64,000 bases of DNA from Streptomyces sp. MNU76 (GCF_020982545.1 NZ_JAJKLK010000023.1:62001-126000); one strand, 5' to 3'. Positions 49,483-58,918 are shown, numbered from the stretch's first letter. Made by a program: numbers and translations. The notes: a model not told the origin generated them from the sequence alone.

Positions 49483-49983
49483 GTGCTCGACATCGGCTAC
49501 GCCCTCTCCAACCGCTTCCCGGACCCGCCGCAGACGGACTACCGGCGCGCGGACGTGTACGCGCTGCGGCACGACCTGTTCTGCGGTGATGTGTACCTCG
49601 CCGACACCAAGGCGGACCGGGAGCTGTCCACAGCCTGGGGATGGGTGCCGGTGCTGGACTTCGCGTGGGCGCTGTGCGACATCATGGAACAGCTCGACCA
49701 GGACCCGGCGGGGTCCCGCGCCTCCCGACCCCAGCACGCGGAACTCGACTTCACCGAGTCCACGGACCGCATGCTCTTCGAGCGCCGCTTCGGGTGGGTG
49801 GACGTCGAGGCCGACTGGATGCCGGCGGAGGAGGCCCCGCTCACCTTCTCCCACGCCGAACTCCGCCGCGAGGCCCGCGACTTCCTCCACGACGTCATCG
49901 CCGACCTGTGCGATCTGCACGACGCGCTGGCCGAGAATCCGGCGATCTGGACGCTGCAGGCGCGGTTCCCGAGGGTGCCGTAG
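49483..49983 (+). CDS. Conserved hypothetical protein
   Basis: The 166-residue acidic protein starts LDIGYALSNRFPDPPQTDYR, with ALRHDLFCGDVYLAD, a Trp-rich core (WGWVPVLDFAWAL, RRFGWVDVEADW) and a helical end. An upstream TGA in frame means the start is GTG 49483 or nearby. I recognise no domain, but the composition and codon use are those of a real gene. It is divergent from the peptidase gene with almost no spacer. Confidence 0.65.
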   Translation: MLDIGYALSNRFPDPPQTDYRRADVYALRHDLFCGDVYLADTKADRELSTAWGWVPVLDFAWALCDIMEQLDQDPAGSRASRPQHAELDFTESTDRMLFERRFGWVDVEADWMPAEEAPLTFSHAELRREARDFLHDVIADLCDLHDALAENPAIWTLQARFPRVP

Positions 49984-49999
49984 GGATCAAGGGGCGCGT

Positions 50000-50170
50000 C
50001 GTTCGTCTGCGGGTGCGTGGGGCTTCTCGCGCGGTTCCCCGCGCCCCTGAAAGGGCCGCAGGCCCTGACGGGCCCACGGCCCTTTCGGGCCGAAAAAGCA
50101 GGGGCGGAGCCCCGCTTTTCAGGGGCGCGGGGAACCGCGCGAGACGCCCCACGCACCCGCACCCGCCAAC
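50000..50170. repeat. Large paired inverted repeat
   Basis: Left arm GGGGCTTCTCGCGCGGTTCC + CCGCGCCCCTGAAA (50019-50052) and right arm its inverse (50119-50150), with an inner stem of GGGCCGCAGGCCCTGACGGG type and a second AAAGCAGGGGCGGAGCCCCG hairpin. Outer flanks GCGTGGGG/CCCCACGC extend the pairing. It is the longest copy of the family in the window, in the gap between two convergent genes. Confidence 0.85.
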
Positions 50171-50190
50171 GCACCCGAACCCCCGGGCTA

Positions 50191-50879
50191 TCAGGCGCCC
50201 GCACCGCACCCCCTCACCCTCCACCCGAATCCCCATCTCCCCGCCAACACCGGCGCCAGATCCACCAACTGAGCCGCACTGATCACGGCCCCCGACAACC
50301 GCCCCACCCCCGAGCGATCTCCACCACCGCCGCCTCCCGCAGATCCACATCCACCAGACTCACCCCACTCAGATCCGCCCCCCGCAAGGCACACCCCACA
50401 AACGCGACCCGCTCCAGCCGCGCACCCCCGAAGTCCGGCTCCACCAGCACACAGTCCTCGAACACGACATCCTTGAGCCGCGCCTCCCGCAGATTCAGGA
50501 AGTCGATCTTCCCCCCACGCACCAGCACCCGCTCCAGCACGGCCCCGTGCAACCGCACCCCACCGAGCCGAGCCTCCACCACCTCGACATCCCGCAACGT
50601 CGCCTCGGACAGATCCGTCCCGACGCCCCGTATCCCCGTGAGGACGGAGTCGAGCACCCGCGCGCGGTGCAGTCGCGTCTCGTCCAGCGCGCACCCGGTC
50701 AGCGCGCAGTCCATGAACCGCGCACCCCCGCCGTCCTGCCCGACGAAGTCCTCCTCGCGGAACTCCAGCCCGTCGTAGTCCCCGTCGGGCTCCAGCTCAC
50801 CGCCCGCGTACGTCTCCAGCACCGGCAACCGCACCTCCGGCCGCCGCGCCGCCTTCACCACCGACCTCGCCCTCACCAT
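50191..50879 (-). CDS. Pentapeptide-repeat protein (one-base frameshift)
   Basis: From ATG 50879 the protein has a short basic start, then FREEDFVGQDGGGARFMDCA and successive A(D/N)LxX-type pentapeptides (DLSEATLRDV, NLREARLKDVVFEDC, DLSGVSLVDVDLREA), which build a right-handed quadrilateral beta-helix. As read it stops early. Adding one G near 50300 continues it with RLSGAVISAAQLVDLAPVLA to 50191, 229 aa in all. Some family members mimic DNA and protect gyrase, but most have no known role. Confidence 0.78.
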
Positions 50880-51003
50880 CCCCCCATCGTGCACCCCACC
50901 ACTGACAATCCCGCCGACCACGCCCCGACCCCTGCCCCGCCCCCGTCCACACCCCTCACCGTCATCTGCGGCGGCTTCGCCGGCCTCACCCGGGCGCCCC
51001 GGG

Positions 51004-51117
51004 ACCGCCGAGGTCACGGGCACCGAGACGCTCCCCGACCCCCGCCGCTGGTGGTCCCTCGTCGTCATCGCGCTCGCCCAGCTGATGGTGATCCTGGACG
51101 CGACGATCGTGAGCGGG
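51004..51117 (+). pseudogene. N-terminal remnant of a DHA2-type MFS transporter
   Basis: The frame reads LPDPRRWWSLVVIALAQLMV followed by ILDATIV, the cytoplasmic start and first half of TM1 of 14-TM drug exporters (usually DATIVNIALP). After DATIV the sequence turns into unrelated reading frame, so the remaining ~450 residues are missing. A deletion joining this gene to the oxidase remnant at 51130 would explain it. Confidence 0.65.
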
Positions 51118-51129
51118 GAGGTACGCGAT

Positions 51130-51826
51130 CTACCGCCCCGCCACCCGGTCCGCCCACCGCGCCAACCGCGACGACTCCCCGCTGTGGGAGGCGGTCTCGC
51201 GTCGGTCGGCGGTGCGGTAGGTCGCGTACATCCCCTGCACGCCCAGCCAACGGAACGGCTCCGGCTCCCACTTGCGCACCCGGTGGTTCACCCACGGCAG
51301 CGAGGTCAGCTCGGTGGCGCCGCCCTGCCCGGAGTCCCGCCGGACGAGGTCGCGCAGGGTGCGGCCCGCGAGGTTGGTCGTGGCGACCCCGGAGCCGACG
51401 TAACCGCCCGCCCAGCCGAGCCCCGTGGCCCGGTCCAGCGTGACCGTCGCGCACCAGTCGCGCGGCACCCCAGCACCCCCGACCAGGCGTGCTCGACGCG
51501 CACCCCGGTCAGCGAGGGGAAGAAGCGCACCAGGATCTCGTGGAGCGCCTCGATCGTCGCGGGCTGCGTACGCCCGTCGTTGTCGGTCCGCGACCCGAAC
51601 CGGTACGGCACCCCGCGCCCGCCGAGCGCGATCCGGTCGTCGGCGGTGCGCTGGGCGTACATATAGGCGTGCGCCATGTCGCCGAGCGTCTCGCGCCCCT
51701 CCCAGCCGATCTCCGCCCACTGCCCGGCGGTCAGCGGCGCGGTGGCGATCATCGAGGAGTTCATCGGCAGCCAGGTCCGCAGCTGCCCCTTGAGGTTCGC
51801 CGTGAACCCCTGCCGGCGGGCCCTGT
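51130..51826 (-). pseudogene. C-terminal remnant of a DAO-family FAD oxidoreductase
   Basis: The sequence contains LKGQLRTWLPMNSSMIATAP, GWEGRETLGDMAHAYMYAQR, GGRGVPYRFGSRTDN and the FAD-binding C-terminus GWAGGYVGSGVATTNLAGRT. The N-terminal Rossmann half is absent because the frame ends in the promoter of the next gene. In addition one G is missing near 51479 (VLG to VPRDW). It is non-functional as it stands. It faces the MFS remnant across a 12-bp junction. Confidence 0.7.
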
Positions 51827-51910
51827 CCTCTACGGATTCCGTGGTGTACGGGCCTCTGGAGGCCGGAAATCCAAAGGACTCCGGGCGGGGGCGCGCGTAG
51901 GGTCGGCAGC

Positions 51911-52789
51911 ATGATCGATGTTCCGGAGGAACTGGCCGAGACTCAGGAAGAGATCAACGGAGAGACGGGCCGCAGATTCATCGCGAACCTCCCGCGCCTG
52001 GCCGCCGACTTCCTGGACCGCTGGGGCCTGCGCCTCGACGGCCGCCCCATGCACGGCATGTGCGCGCTGATCCTGCCGGTGGTCCGCACGGCCGACGGCA
52101 CCCCTGCGGTGGTGAAGCTCCAGATCCTCGACGACGAGAGCGAGGGCGAACCGATCGCCCTGCGCGTCTGGAACGGCGACGGGGCGGTACGGCTCCTGGA
52201 CCACGACCCCGACACGGGCACGATGCTGCTCGAACGCCTCGACCCGGCCCGCATGCTCTCCCACGAGCCGGACACCCACCGGGCCGTCGAAGTCATCGCC
52301 CGCCTCCTGGCCCACCTGACCGCCACCCCGGCCCCACCGGCCGTACGCCGCCTCTCCGACATCGCGACGGACATGCTGGAGCGCACCCCCGCGGTCCTGG
52401 CCCGTATCCAGGACCCCACGGACCGCCGTCTGATCGCGGACTGCGCGGCGGCGCTCCGCGAGGTCATGGCCGAGCCCGGTGACCGCCTCCTCCACTGGGA
52501 CCTGCACTTCGACAACGTCCTGGGCGCCGACCGCTCCCCCTGGCTGGCCATCGACCCCAAGCCCCTGTCCGGCGACCCCGGCTTCGACCTCTGGCCGGCC
52601 CTCGACAACCGCTTCGACCCGTCCGACGTCCACTGGCGCTTCGACGCGATGACGGAGGTCCTGAACCTGAACCGCGAACGGGCGAGGTCCTGGACCCTCG
52701 CCCGCTTCCTCCAGAACGCGATCTGGGAGATCGAGGAAAACCGCTCCCTCGATCCCGAAGACCTGGAACTGGGCCGCCGCCTCCGCTGA
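51911..52789 (+). CDS. Aminoglycoside/hydroxyurea phosphotransferase-family kinase
   Basis: The 292-residue protein has the APH fold of the streptomycin 6-kinase type: PAVVKLQILDDES with the ATP Lys, MLLERLDPARML, the catalytic loop LLHWDLHFDNVLGADRSPWL and IDPKPLSGDPGFDLWPALDN with the metal Asp. It could inactivate an aminoglycoside, but many Streptomyces paralogues have no resistance role. ATG 51911 lies 21 nt after GCGCGTAG with weak ribosome site. Confidence 0.85.
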   Translation: MIDVPEELAETQEEINGETGRRFIANLPRLAADFLDRWGLRLDGRPMHGMCALILPVVRTADGTPAVVKLQILDDESEGEPIALRVWNGDGAVRLLDHDPDTGTMLLERLDPARMLSHEPDTHRAVEVIARLLAHLTATPAPPAVRRLSDIATDMLERTPAVLARIQDPTDRRLIADCAAALREVMAEPGDRLLHWDLHFDNVLGADRSPWLAIDPKPLSGDPGFDLWPALDNRFDPSDVHWRFDAMTEVLNLNRERARSWTLARFLQNAIWEIEENRSLDPEDLELGRRLR

Positions 52790-52814
52790 CCCGTCCCAGC
52801 CGAGCGGGGTGGAC

Positions 52815-53190
52815 TCAGCGCCAGTCGTCGATCACCCAGGCGTCCGGACGGCTGTAGCCGGGTTCGTTGGGCCTGTGCATGGTCACGCCTTGCGGCCAGG
52901 GACGGAACCCGCGGTCGGCCATGCGCCGACAGGCATCCTCGCGGGCCAGATTCATCCCGGCGTCCAACTGCCCCAGGCCCTTCTCGACGGCCAGTTGCTC
53001 GCACGCGTCCAGCAGCCGTTCGAATCGCTCCGCTCCGTCCGGACCGGGGCGTACGGCACCGAACCTGACGAAGCACACGTCCTCACCGGCCTCCGACCCC
53101 GCTCCGCAGTGGCAGACGGCCAGAGTCGTCGAGGTCGGAGTCGGCGCCCTGGAGAAGGACGGTGTCACCGAGCCCCACTGGCAGCGGACG
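52815..53190 (-). pseudogene. C-terminal remnant of a GNAT acetyltransferase
   Basis: EDVCFVRFGAVRPGPDGAER, LLDACEQLAVEKGLGQLDAG, GFRPWPQGVTMHRPNEPGYS and a closing VIDDWR are the last third of a GNAT protein. Upstream of about 53180 the frame is unrelated, so the first two-thirds are lost. It lies directly downstream of the channel gene. The left boundary is clear and the right is approximate. Confidence 0.55.
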
Positions 53191-53329
53191 CGCGTTCGTG
53201 GCGAGTCCCGAACTCGTGCCTGACGCGCCGTCGGAATTCCTGCCGTGTGGATTCTCCGCGGCACCGCCCCACCGGAGTACGCCGCCGCTCTCAGCCCACT
53301 GCAGGGGGAGCCGCCTGCGGCGGCACGTT

Positions 53330-54252
53330 TCAGTCGGTGTCCGGTCGAAGCGGGGGCGCGGTGGCCGCTGCGGTGGGGGCCGCCTCCTCACGGGGGCGGG
53401 TGTGGCCAGGGCGGCCAGTTCGGCTTCCAGAGCGTCGAGTGCCCGGCGGGCTGTGGCTATGCGCTCGTGCAGGCGCTGGGCCTCGGGTGTGGAGGATCGT
53501 TCCTGGGACTGCCGGGCTGGTGCCTCGACTTCGCGGGCTTCTTCGAGAGAGTTGAGGACGACGCCGATGAGGAGGTTGACCAGAACGAAGGAGCCGAGCA
53601 GGACGTAGGAGGCGAAGTAGAGGATGGTCCAGCGGGAGATTTCCAGGCCCGCGCGGACGGCGTCGCCGAGACCGTCGAGGGTGATGAGCAGGAAGAGGGT
53701 GAGAACGGCGCGGCCCAGCGAGCCGTAGTGCTCGGGGTCGTCGTCGGCGAAGAACACCCAGCCGACCATGGCGTACACATACAGCAGCAGCGTCCCGACC
53801 AGCAGGAAACTCAAGGTTCCCGGCAGGCTCTTGCCGACGGCCACGATCACGATCCGCAGTTGGGGCAGGAAGCGCGCCGCGCGTGCCACCCTGGCCAGCC
53901 GGATCAGCCGCAGCACAGTCGCGTTCTCGCGGGCGAAGGGGAGGAAGGCCGCGGTGACGACGAGCAGGTCGAAGACGTTCCACGGATCGCGGAGGAAGTC
54001 CTTGGGGCGGTCGGCGTGGGCGGCGGCCCGCAGCAGAATCTCGGCGGCGAACGCGGCGAGGAAGGCAAGCTCTGCGGCGTGAAGGACGCTGTGCCATTCG
54101 TCCACGATGCCGGCGTAGGTTTCGATGCCCAGCAGCGCGGCATTGCCCGCGATGAGGCAGAAGACGGCGGTGGTGAACGCCGCCGAGTCCACGAGGCGGC
54201 GGCTGCGGTCGGCGAGGGCGTGCCGTAACTGTGCGGCGGTCCGTTCGGACAT
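53330..54252 (-). CDS. Voltage-gated ion channel, NaChBac-like (one-base frameshift at end)
   Basis: Six membrane segments: S1 (~28-46), S2 (~56-76), S3 (~88-106), S4 with Arg at 115, 118, 121, 124 and 127, S5 (~143-168), a pore with TLDGLGD at 191-197, then S6 (~205-235) and a C-terminal coiled coil (EAQRLHERIATARRALDALE). The pore motif sits where bacterial sodium channels have TLESW, so ion selectivity is uncertain. One C missing near 53400 would give the natural tail PREEAAPTAAATAPPLRPDT and a stop at 53330 (307 aa); as read it runs on to 53083. Confidence 0.8.
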
Positions 54253-54646
54253 GGGGTGATTCGGTTCCTCGCAGACCTGTTCTGGCACTCCGACAGGTGT
54301 GGATCTTAAAGGGTGTTGACGCCGGGCCCGACTGCGCCGGGTGGGATCGGGCCGCTCCTGCCCCGACCGAGATCAGCGGCCGGCGGCGGGCCGCTGAGGC
54401 ACTCGGCCCTCCCGGCGATCGACGTGAGGACGTGCTGCAGGTCGTCCTCGGTAGCCGCAGCGGCGCATGCCGTGTCCGTCCGGGAGCTTTCGCGGACGAT
54501 GCCCTCGCGTCCCGAGCGGACGGCCGTGGGAGTCACTCACCGTCGCGTTTGTCGACGGGGTGCCACCGTCGACGGGGAGACAAGCGTCGACGAATGTTCC
54601 AGACTCGAATCAGGGTTGCCTGGTCGCTCGCGTGAGGGGTCCGACC
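54253..54646. other. Gap between channel and terC genes
   Basis: This 394-bp divergent region has no gene I would support; the short frames here lack family features and ribosome sites. It must hold both promoters. I looked for a manganese (yybP-ykoY) riboswitch ahead of terC and did not see its core motif. Confidence 0.35.
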
Positions 54647-55678
54647 GTGCATGATGTGCCGCTGTGGCTGTGGATGACGTTCGCCGTCACCGTGATCGTG
54701 TCGTTGGCCGTCGATCTGCTCGCGCACCGGCGGGCGCATGTCATCGAGTTCCGGGAGGCCGCCGCCTGGAGCGGGGTATGGGTGGGACTGGCGATCGTTT
54801 TCGGTGCCGTCGTCTTCCTGGTGGTCGGAACGACCGCCGGCACCGAGTACACCACCGCGTGGCTGCTGGAGAAGAGCCTGTCGGTGGACAACCTCTTCGT
54901 CTTCGCGGTGATCTTCGCCTACTTCAAGGTACCCCGCGCCTACCAGCACCGGGTCCTGTTCTTCGGCGTGATGGGTGCTCTCGTCTTCCGCGGGATCTTC
55001 CTGTCCCTGGGGGTCGCCGTTGTCAGCCGCTTCACCGCGGTGCTGTTCGCCTTCGCAGCAGTCCTCTTCTACAGCACCTACAAGCTTCTCAAGGGCGACG
55101 AGGAGAGCTTCGACCCGAGCAGGAGCATCGCCCTGCGGCTGCTCCGCAAGATCATCCCTGTCCGGGACGAGTACGCGGGCATGAAGTTCTTCGTCAAAGA
55201 GGGCGGAAAACGCGTCGCCACCCCGCTCCTCGCGGTGGTCGCCGCGATCGAGGCGGCCGACCTGGTCTTCGCCGTCGACAGCGTGCCCGCCGTCCTCGCC
55301 GTCAGCGACGACGCCTTCATCGTCTACACCAGCAACGCCTTCGCCATCCTGGGCCTGCGGGCCCTGTATTTCATGCTCGCGGGCCTGCTGGACCGCTTCC
55401 ACTACCTCAGCAAGGGCCTCGCGATCATTCTGGCCTTCATCGGCGTCAAGCTCATCCTCCAGGCGTCCCACAAAATGATCAGCCCCAGCATCCCGGAAAT
55501 ACCTTCACCGGTCAGTCTGGCGGTCATCGTCGTCGTCCTGGCCGCCTCCGTCACACTCAGCCTGCTGCGCCCCGCGCCGCCCCGTCCCGGCCCTGATGCT
55601 CAGCAGGAGGGCGCAGACCGAAGGCCGGATGAGACTGCCGAACCTCCGCGGCACGTCGATCCCTCCGACGAGGGCTGA
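54647..55678 (+). CDS. terC: TerC-family integral membrane protein
   Basis: The 343-residue protein has about eight membrane helices and TerC signatures: EKSLSVDNLFVFAVIFAYF, LFFGVMGALVFRGIFL, AAIEAADLVFAVDSVPAVLA and FAILGLRALYFMLAGLLDRF, with the conserved acidic residues in the membrane that suggest metal (Mn2+) transport. The C-terminal ~45 residues are charged and Pro-rich. GTG 54647 with GAGGGG upstream is preferred; the open frame extends back to 54467 without family sequence. Confidence 0.92.
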   Translation: MHDVPLWLWMTFAVTVIVSLAVDLLAHRRAHVIEFREAAAWSGVWVGLAIVFGAVVFLVVGTTAGTEYTTAWLLEKSLSVDNLFVFAVIFAYFKVPRAYQHRVLFFGVMGALVFRGIFLSLGVAVVSRFTAVLFAFAAVLFYSTYKLLKGDEESFDPSRSIALRLLRKIIPVRDEYAGMKFFVKEGGKRVATPLLAVVAAIEAADLVFAVDSVPAVLAVSDDAFIVYTSNAFAILGLRALYFMLAGLLDRFHYLSKGLAIILAFIGVKLILQASHKMISPSIPEIPSPVSLAVIVVVLAASVTLSLLRPAPPRPGPDAQQEGADRRPDETAEPPRHVDPSDEG

Positions 55679-55748
55679 CCGCGCCGCGCCTGCCGGAACA
55701 ATCGGGCAGACGATGGCCTTTGCTACCGAAGCGCCCTATTGTTAAAGA

Positions 55749-55949
55749 ATGAGCAAAGCCGAGCACGAGGCCGGCCCGCGAGGGGTACTTGCGTGCCCGG
55801 TCTGCGAGAACCCCCTGCCCATGATCATCAAAAAGCGGCACAAGACCCTCGGGATCTTTGTACCTGTCTGGGCCCCTGGCCCCTGCCGCAACCCTGACTG
55901 CCCCGAGTATCTGGAGAAGCCCGAGCTCGGGAAGCCCGAAAGCCGCTGA
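55749..55949 (+). CDS. Small zinc-ribbon-like protein
   Basis: The 66-residue protein has four cysteines: GVLACPVCENPLPM and GPCRNPDCPEYLEKP, an apparent zinc site. ATG 55749 lies in an AT-richer patch (ATTGTTAAAGA). No coding overlap competes for this stretch. It may be a stress-related small protein; function unknown. Confidence 0.65.
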   Translation: MSKAEHEAGPRGVLACPVCENPLPMIIKKRHKTLGIFVPVWAPGPCRNPDCPEYLEKPELGKPESR

Positions 55950-56483
55950 CACCCTGCCCAGAACGCACGGAGGCCGATGCCCATGGGTCGATGCGCGACG
56001 GTTGCGCACAGGCGCACGGCAGCAGTGGATTCGGGCCCGACGGGCACCCGCGGCCTGCGGACCTCGCCTGAGGTCGGCGGCGTCCGTCACAGCCGGCAGG
56101 GCAGCCGACCCTCACGGCTCGCCGGATGAATGCGGGTCGGCCGCGGAGCCGTCCGAGGGACCACGAACAACGAAGCCAGCCTGTGACATCGAGCCTGACC
56201 TCGAAGGTGCGTGACGGTCCGCCGACGGAGTCGGTGGACCGTCTTCGTGCTGTGGACTGAGGCTGCGCAGGCCGACGACCCGAGTGTCGCCCAGGAATGG
56301 CGCCGGATTCCACTGCTCCGGGTGCTGAGGTGCTGGTCGAACTGGTTCCGCGACATCGCGGTCACACCGGCCGACCGGAGCCGGGCGGCATGCGTGACGG
56401 CCGCCAGGCCTGTGGCGACGGCCGGGAACCTGCATGAGTCTGGAGATGCTGTGCCGTGCTCTGTGCGGGATGGGAGAGGACAT
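55950..56483. other. Gap upstream of the universal stress gene
   Basis: No supported gene lies in these 534 bp. Long frames here are shadows; the frame of the downstream gene is open to 56211 but lacks UspA-like sequence before 56484. The promoter of the stress gene must lie here, but I could not assign a specific motif. Confidence 0.35.
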
Positions 56484-57368
56484 ATGAGCGGACCCGTCGT
56501 GGTGGGTGTGGACGGCTCGGAGTCGAGTCTGGCCGCAGCGGAGGCCGCGGCGGGCGCGGCATCGATCCGCGGGATCGGGCTGCGGGTGGTGCACGCGTTC
56601 GTCTGGCCGGGCCTGCACGCACCGCTCGGGTCGTCGCCCCTGGGGCCGGCCGGGGGCGAGCTGCACCAGCTGGTCGGACGCACGGTGGCGGAAGCGGTCG
56701 AGCGGGCCCGTGCTGTGGCCCCGGAGGTGAACGTCTCCCACGCCGTGATCGGCGGTGAGCCGGTAGGGGTGCTGGCGGCGCAGTCGCGTGCGGCGGCACT
56801 GGTCGTGGTCGGCAGCCGGGGGCTGGGCACGTTCAACAGTCTGCTGCTGGGGTCGGTGGCCGTGCACCTGGCCGCTCACGGGCACTGTCCGGTCATGGTC
56901 GTACGGGGTCGGCCGGATCCCACCGGCCCCGTGCTGCTGGCCGTCGACGGCTCCCCCGCCGGGGAGAGGGCGGTCGACTTCGCCTTCGCCGAGGCTTCGC
57001 TACGGGGTGCGCCTCTTCTCGCTCTCCACGCGTGGAGCACCTGGACCGAGCGTGTGCACCACGGCCCCGGGAACCCGCCGCCCACCGTGCTGTACGACGT
57101 GGACCGGCTCCGCGGCGAGGAGGAGCAGCTGCTGGCCGAGGCGCTGTCCGGTCACCTCCCCCGGTACCCCGACGTCACGATCCGCCGCCGCCTGGTGCAC
57201 GACCGCGCCCGTCCGGCGCTGATCGAGGCGAGCGAGAGCGCCCAGCTCGTCGTCGTCGGGGCGCGGGGCCGGGGCGGCTTCGCGGGGCTGCTGCTGGGCT
57301 CGGTCAGCCAGGCCCTCCTGCACCACGCGCACTGCCCCGTCATCGTCGTCCGGTCCGACCTGCCCTGA
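56484..57368 (+). CDS. Universal stress protein with two UspA domains
   Basis: The 294-residue protein has tandem UspA domains (about 1-142 and 149-293). Both have the ATP motif G-2X-G-9X-G: VVGSRGLGTFNSLLLGSVAV and VVGARGRGGFAGLLLGSVSQ, followed by HCPVMVV and HCPVIVV. Opening strands VVVGVDGSESS and VLLAVDGSPAG supply the Asp for ATP. ATG 56484 has GAGAGGA 6 nt upstream. It is followed by a CNNM protein 38 nt away and may be cotranscribed. It is probably induced in stress or hypoxia. Confidence 0.93.
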   Translation: MSGPVVVGVDGSESSLAAAEAAAGAASIRGIGLRVVHAFVWPGLHAPLGSSPLGPAGGELHQLVGRTVAEAVERARAVAPEVNVSHAVIGGEPVGVLAAQSRAAALVVVGSRGLGTFNSLLLGSVAVHLAAHGHCPVMVVRGRPDPTGPVLLAVDGSPAGERAVDFAFAEASLRGAPLLALHAWSTWTERVHHGPGNPPPTVLYDVDRLRGEEEQLLAEALSGHLPRYPDVTIRRRLVHDRARPALIEASESAQLVVVGARGRGGFAGLLLGSVSQALLHHAHCPVIVVRSDLP

Positions 57369-57406
57369 CCGGGCAGAGCAGCGAGAGAGGGCGGCAACCT
57401 GACGTC

Positions 57407-58702
57407 ATGGACAGCCACGTGTTCGACCTTGTACTCATCGCGGCACTAATCATGATCAACGCGCTGCTCGCCGGCAGCGAGATCGCGCTGATCTCGCTGC
57501 GGGAGAGCCAGCTGCGGCGCCTGCGCCGTCGCGGCGGGGCGCGCGCGGTCCGGTTGGCCCGGCTGGCTCAGGATCCGAACCGGTTCCTGGCCACCATCCA
57601 GATCGGCATCACCCTGGCCGGATTCCTCGCCTCGGCCACGGCGGCCGTGTCGCTGGCCGAGCTCCTGGTCCCTGTGCTCGGCTTCGCCGGACGGGCCGCC
57701 GAACCGGTGGCTGTCGCCCTGGTGACCTTGGCGCTGACTTTCGTCACCCTGGTCGTGGGTGAGCTGGCGCCCAAACGGCTGGCCATGCAGTTCGCCGAAC
57801 CATGGGCACTGCGGGCAGCCAAGCCTCTGGACCTTCTGGCCGTCGTCTCCCGGCCTGCCGTCTGGGCCCTGGGCCGGGCCACCGACCTGACTGTCCGCCT
57901 GCTCGGGGGCGATCCCGGAGCAGGCAAGCAGCCTCCGACCCCCGAGGAACTGCGGGACCTGGTGACCGGTCACCGTGGACTGACCGCCGAGCAGCGCACC
58001 ATCATCTCCAGCGCCCTGGAGATCCACGAGCGCCCCCTGCGCGCCGTCCTCGTACCACGCCGTGCCGTGTTCACCGTCCCGGCCGACATGTCGGCCGGCC
58101 AGGCCCGTATCGCGCTGGCCGGTTCGGGGCACTCGCGGGCGCCGGTCGTACCCGCCGGACGCTTCGACGAGGTCCTCGGCGTGGTGCACCTGCGCGACCT
58201 GACCACGGGCGACCAGGCCGCACCGGTCGCCGAACTGGCCCGCCCCGCCACTCATTTCCCCGACTTCATGAAACTCTCCGAAGCGCTGAGGCGCTTCATG
58301 AGCACGCACCAGCAGTTCGCGCTCGTCGTCGACGAACACGGCTCCGTCGAGGGCATCGTCACCCTCGAAGACCTCCTGGAAGAGATCGTCGGAGAGATCT
58401 ACGACGAGACCGACCGCGACGAGATGACCGCCCGCGCCCAGCCCGACGGATCCCTGCTCGTGCCCGGCGGCTTCCCCGTCCACGATCTGCCCGACATCGG
58501 CGTGGATGTCGGCGACCTCGCCCATGGCCCCTACACCACCGTCGCCGGTCTCGTCCTGGCCCGGCTCGGACACCTGCCCCAGTACCCCGGCGACCATGTC
58601 CGGGCCGCCGACTGGGACATCGAAGTCACCGCCATCGCCCACCACGCCATCAGCACTGTCCGGCTGCGCCGGCACGCCACCGACCAGACCGGGGCGCCGT
58701 GA
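57407..58702 (+). CDS. CNNM/CorC-type transporter with CBS domains
   Basis: The 431-residue protein has a DUF21/CNNM membrane domain (about 1-190) with ALLAGSEIALISLRESQLRR and VVGELAPKRLAMQFAEP, a pair of CBS domains (about 215-335, MSTHQQFALVVDEHGSVEGI) and a C-terminal CorC_HlyC domain (about 350-425). These proteins export or regulate Mg2+/Co2+; the old name hemolysin is misleading. It is one of three in this 4-kb stretch and the only one on the plus strand. Confidence 0.88.
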   Translation: MDSHVFDLVLIAALIMINALLAGSEIALISLRESQLRRLRRRGGARAVRLARLAQDPNRFLATIQIGITLAGFLASATAAVSLAELLVPVLGFAGRAAEPVAVALVTLALTFVTLVVGELAPKRLAMQFAEPWALRAAKPLDLLAVVSRPAVWALGRATDLTVRLLGGDPGAGKQPPTPEELRDLVTGHRGLTAEQRTIISSALEIHERPLRAVLVPRRAVFTVPADMSAGQARIALAGSGHSRAPVVPAGRFDEVLGVVHLRDLTTGDQAAPVAELARPATHFPDFMKLSEALRRFMSTHQQFALVVDEHGSVEGIVTLEDLLEEIVGEIYDETDRDEMTARAQPDGSLLVPGGFPVHDLPDIGVDVGDLAHGPYTTVAGLVLARLGHLPQYPGDHVRAADWDIEVTAIAHHAISTVRLRRHATDQTGAP

Positions 58703-58918
58703 GACGTCCGACGCGTCCCGCCTGAGAGCCGAAGCGCCGGATCGCCCGGGCGGGAGAGCGCTCGGAAGCTGCAGCGACACCCGAGCCGAGGCGGCTTCGA
58801 CACCCTGCCGGCGAAGGAGTCCGGGGCGCGGCCCCGTTCAGCCGCGCCCGGCCGGTCAGGTCTGTCCTTGCCACAGTGGTCTGGCCAGCAGGCTGACCAT
58901 TCCGGCCGCGGGGGCGGC

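Noticed and set aside
53083..53329. The 82-residue extension of the channel protein
   Set aside because: It overlaps the acetyltransferase remnant in another frame. One missing C near 53400 explains it and gives a natural stop at 53330.
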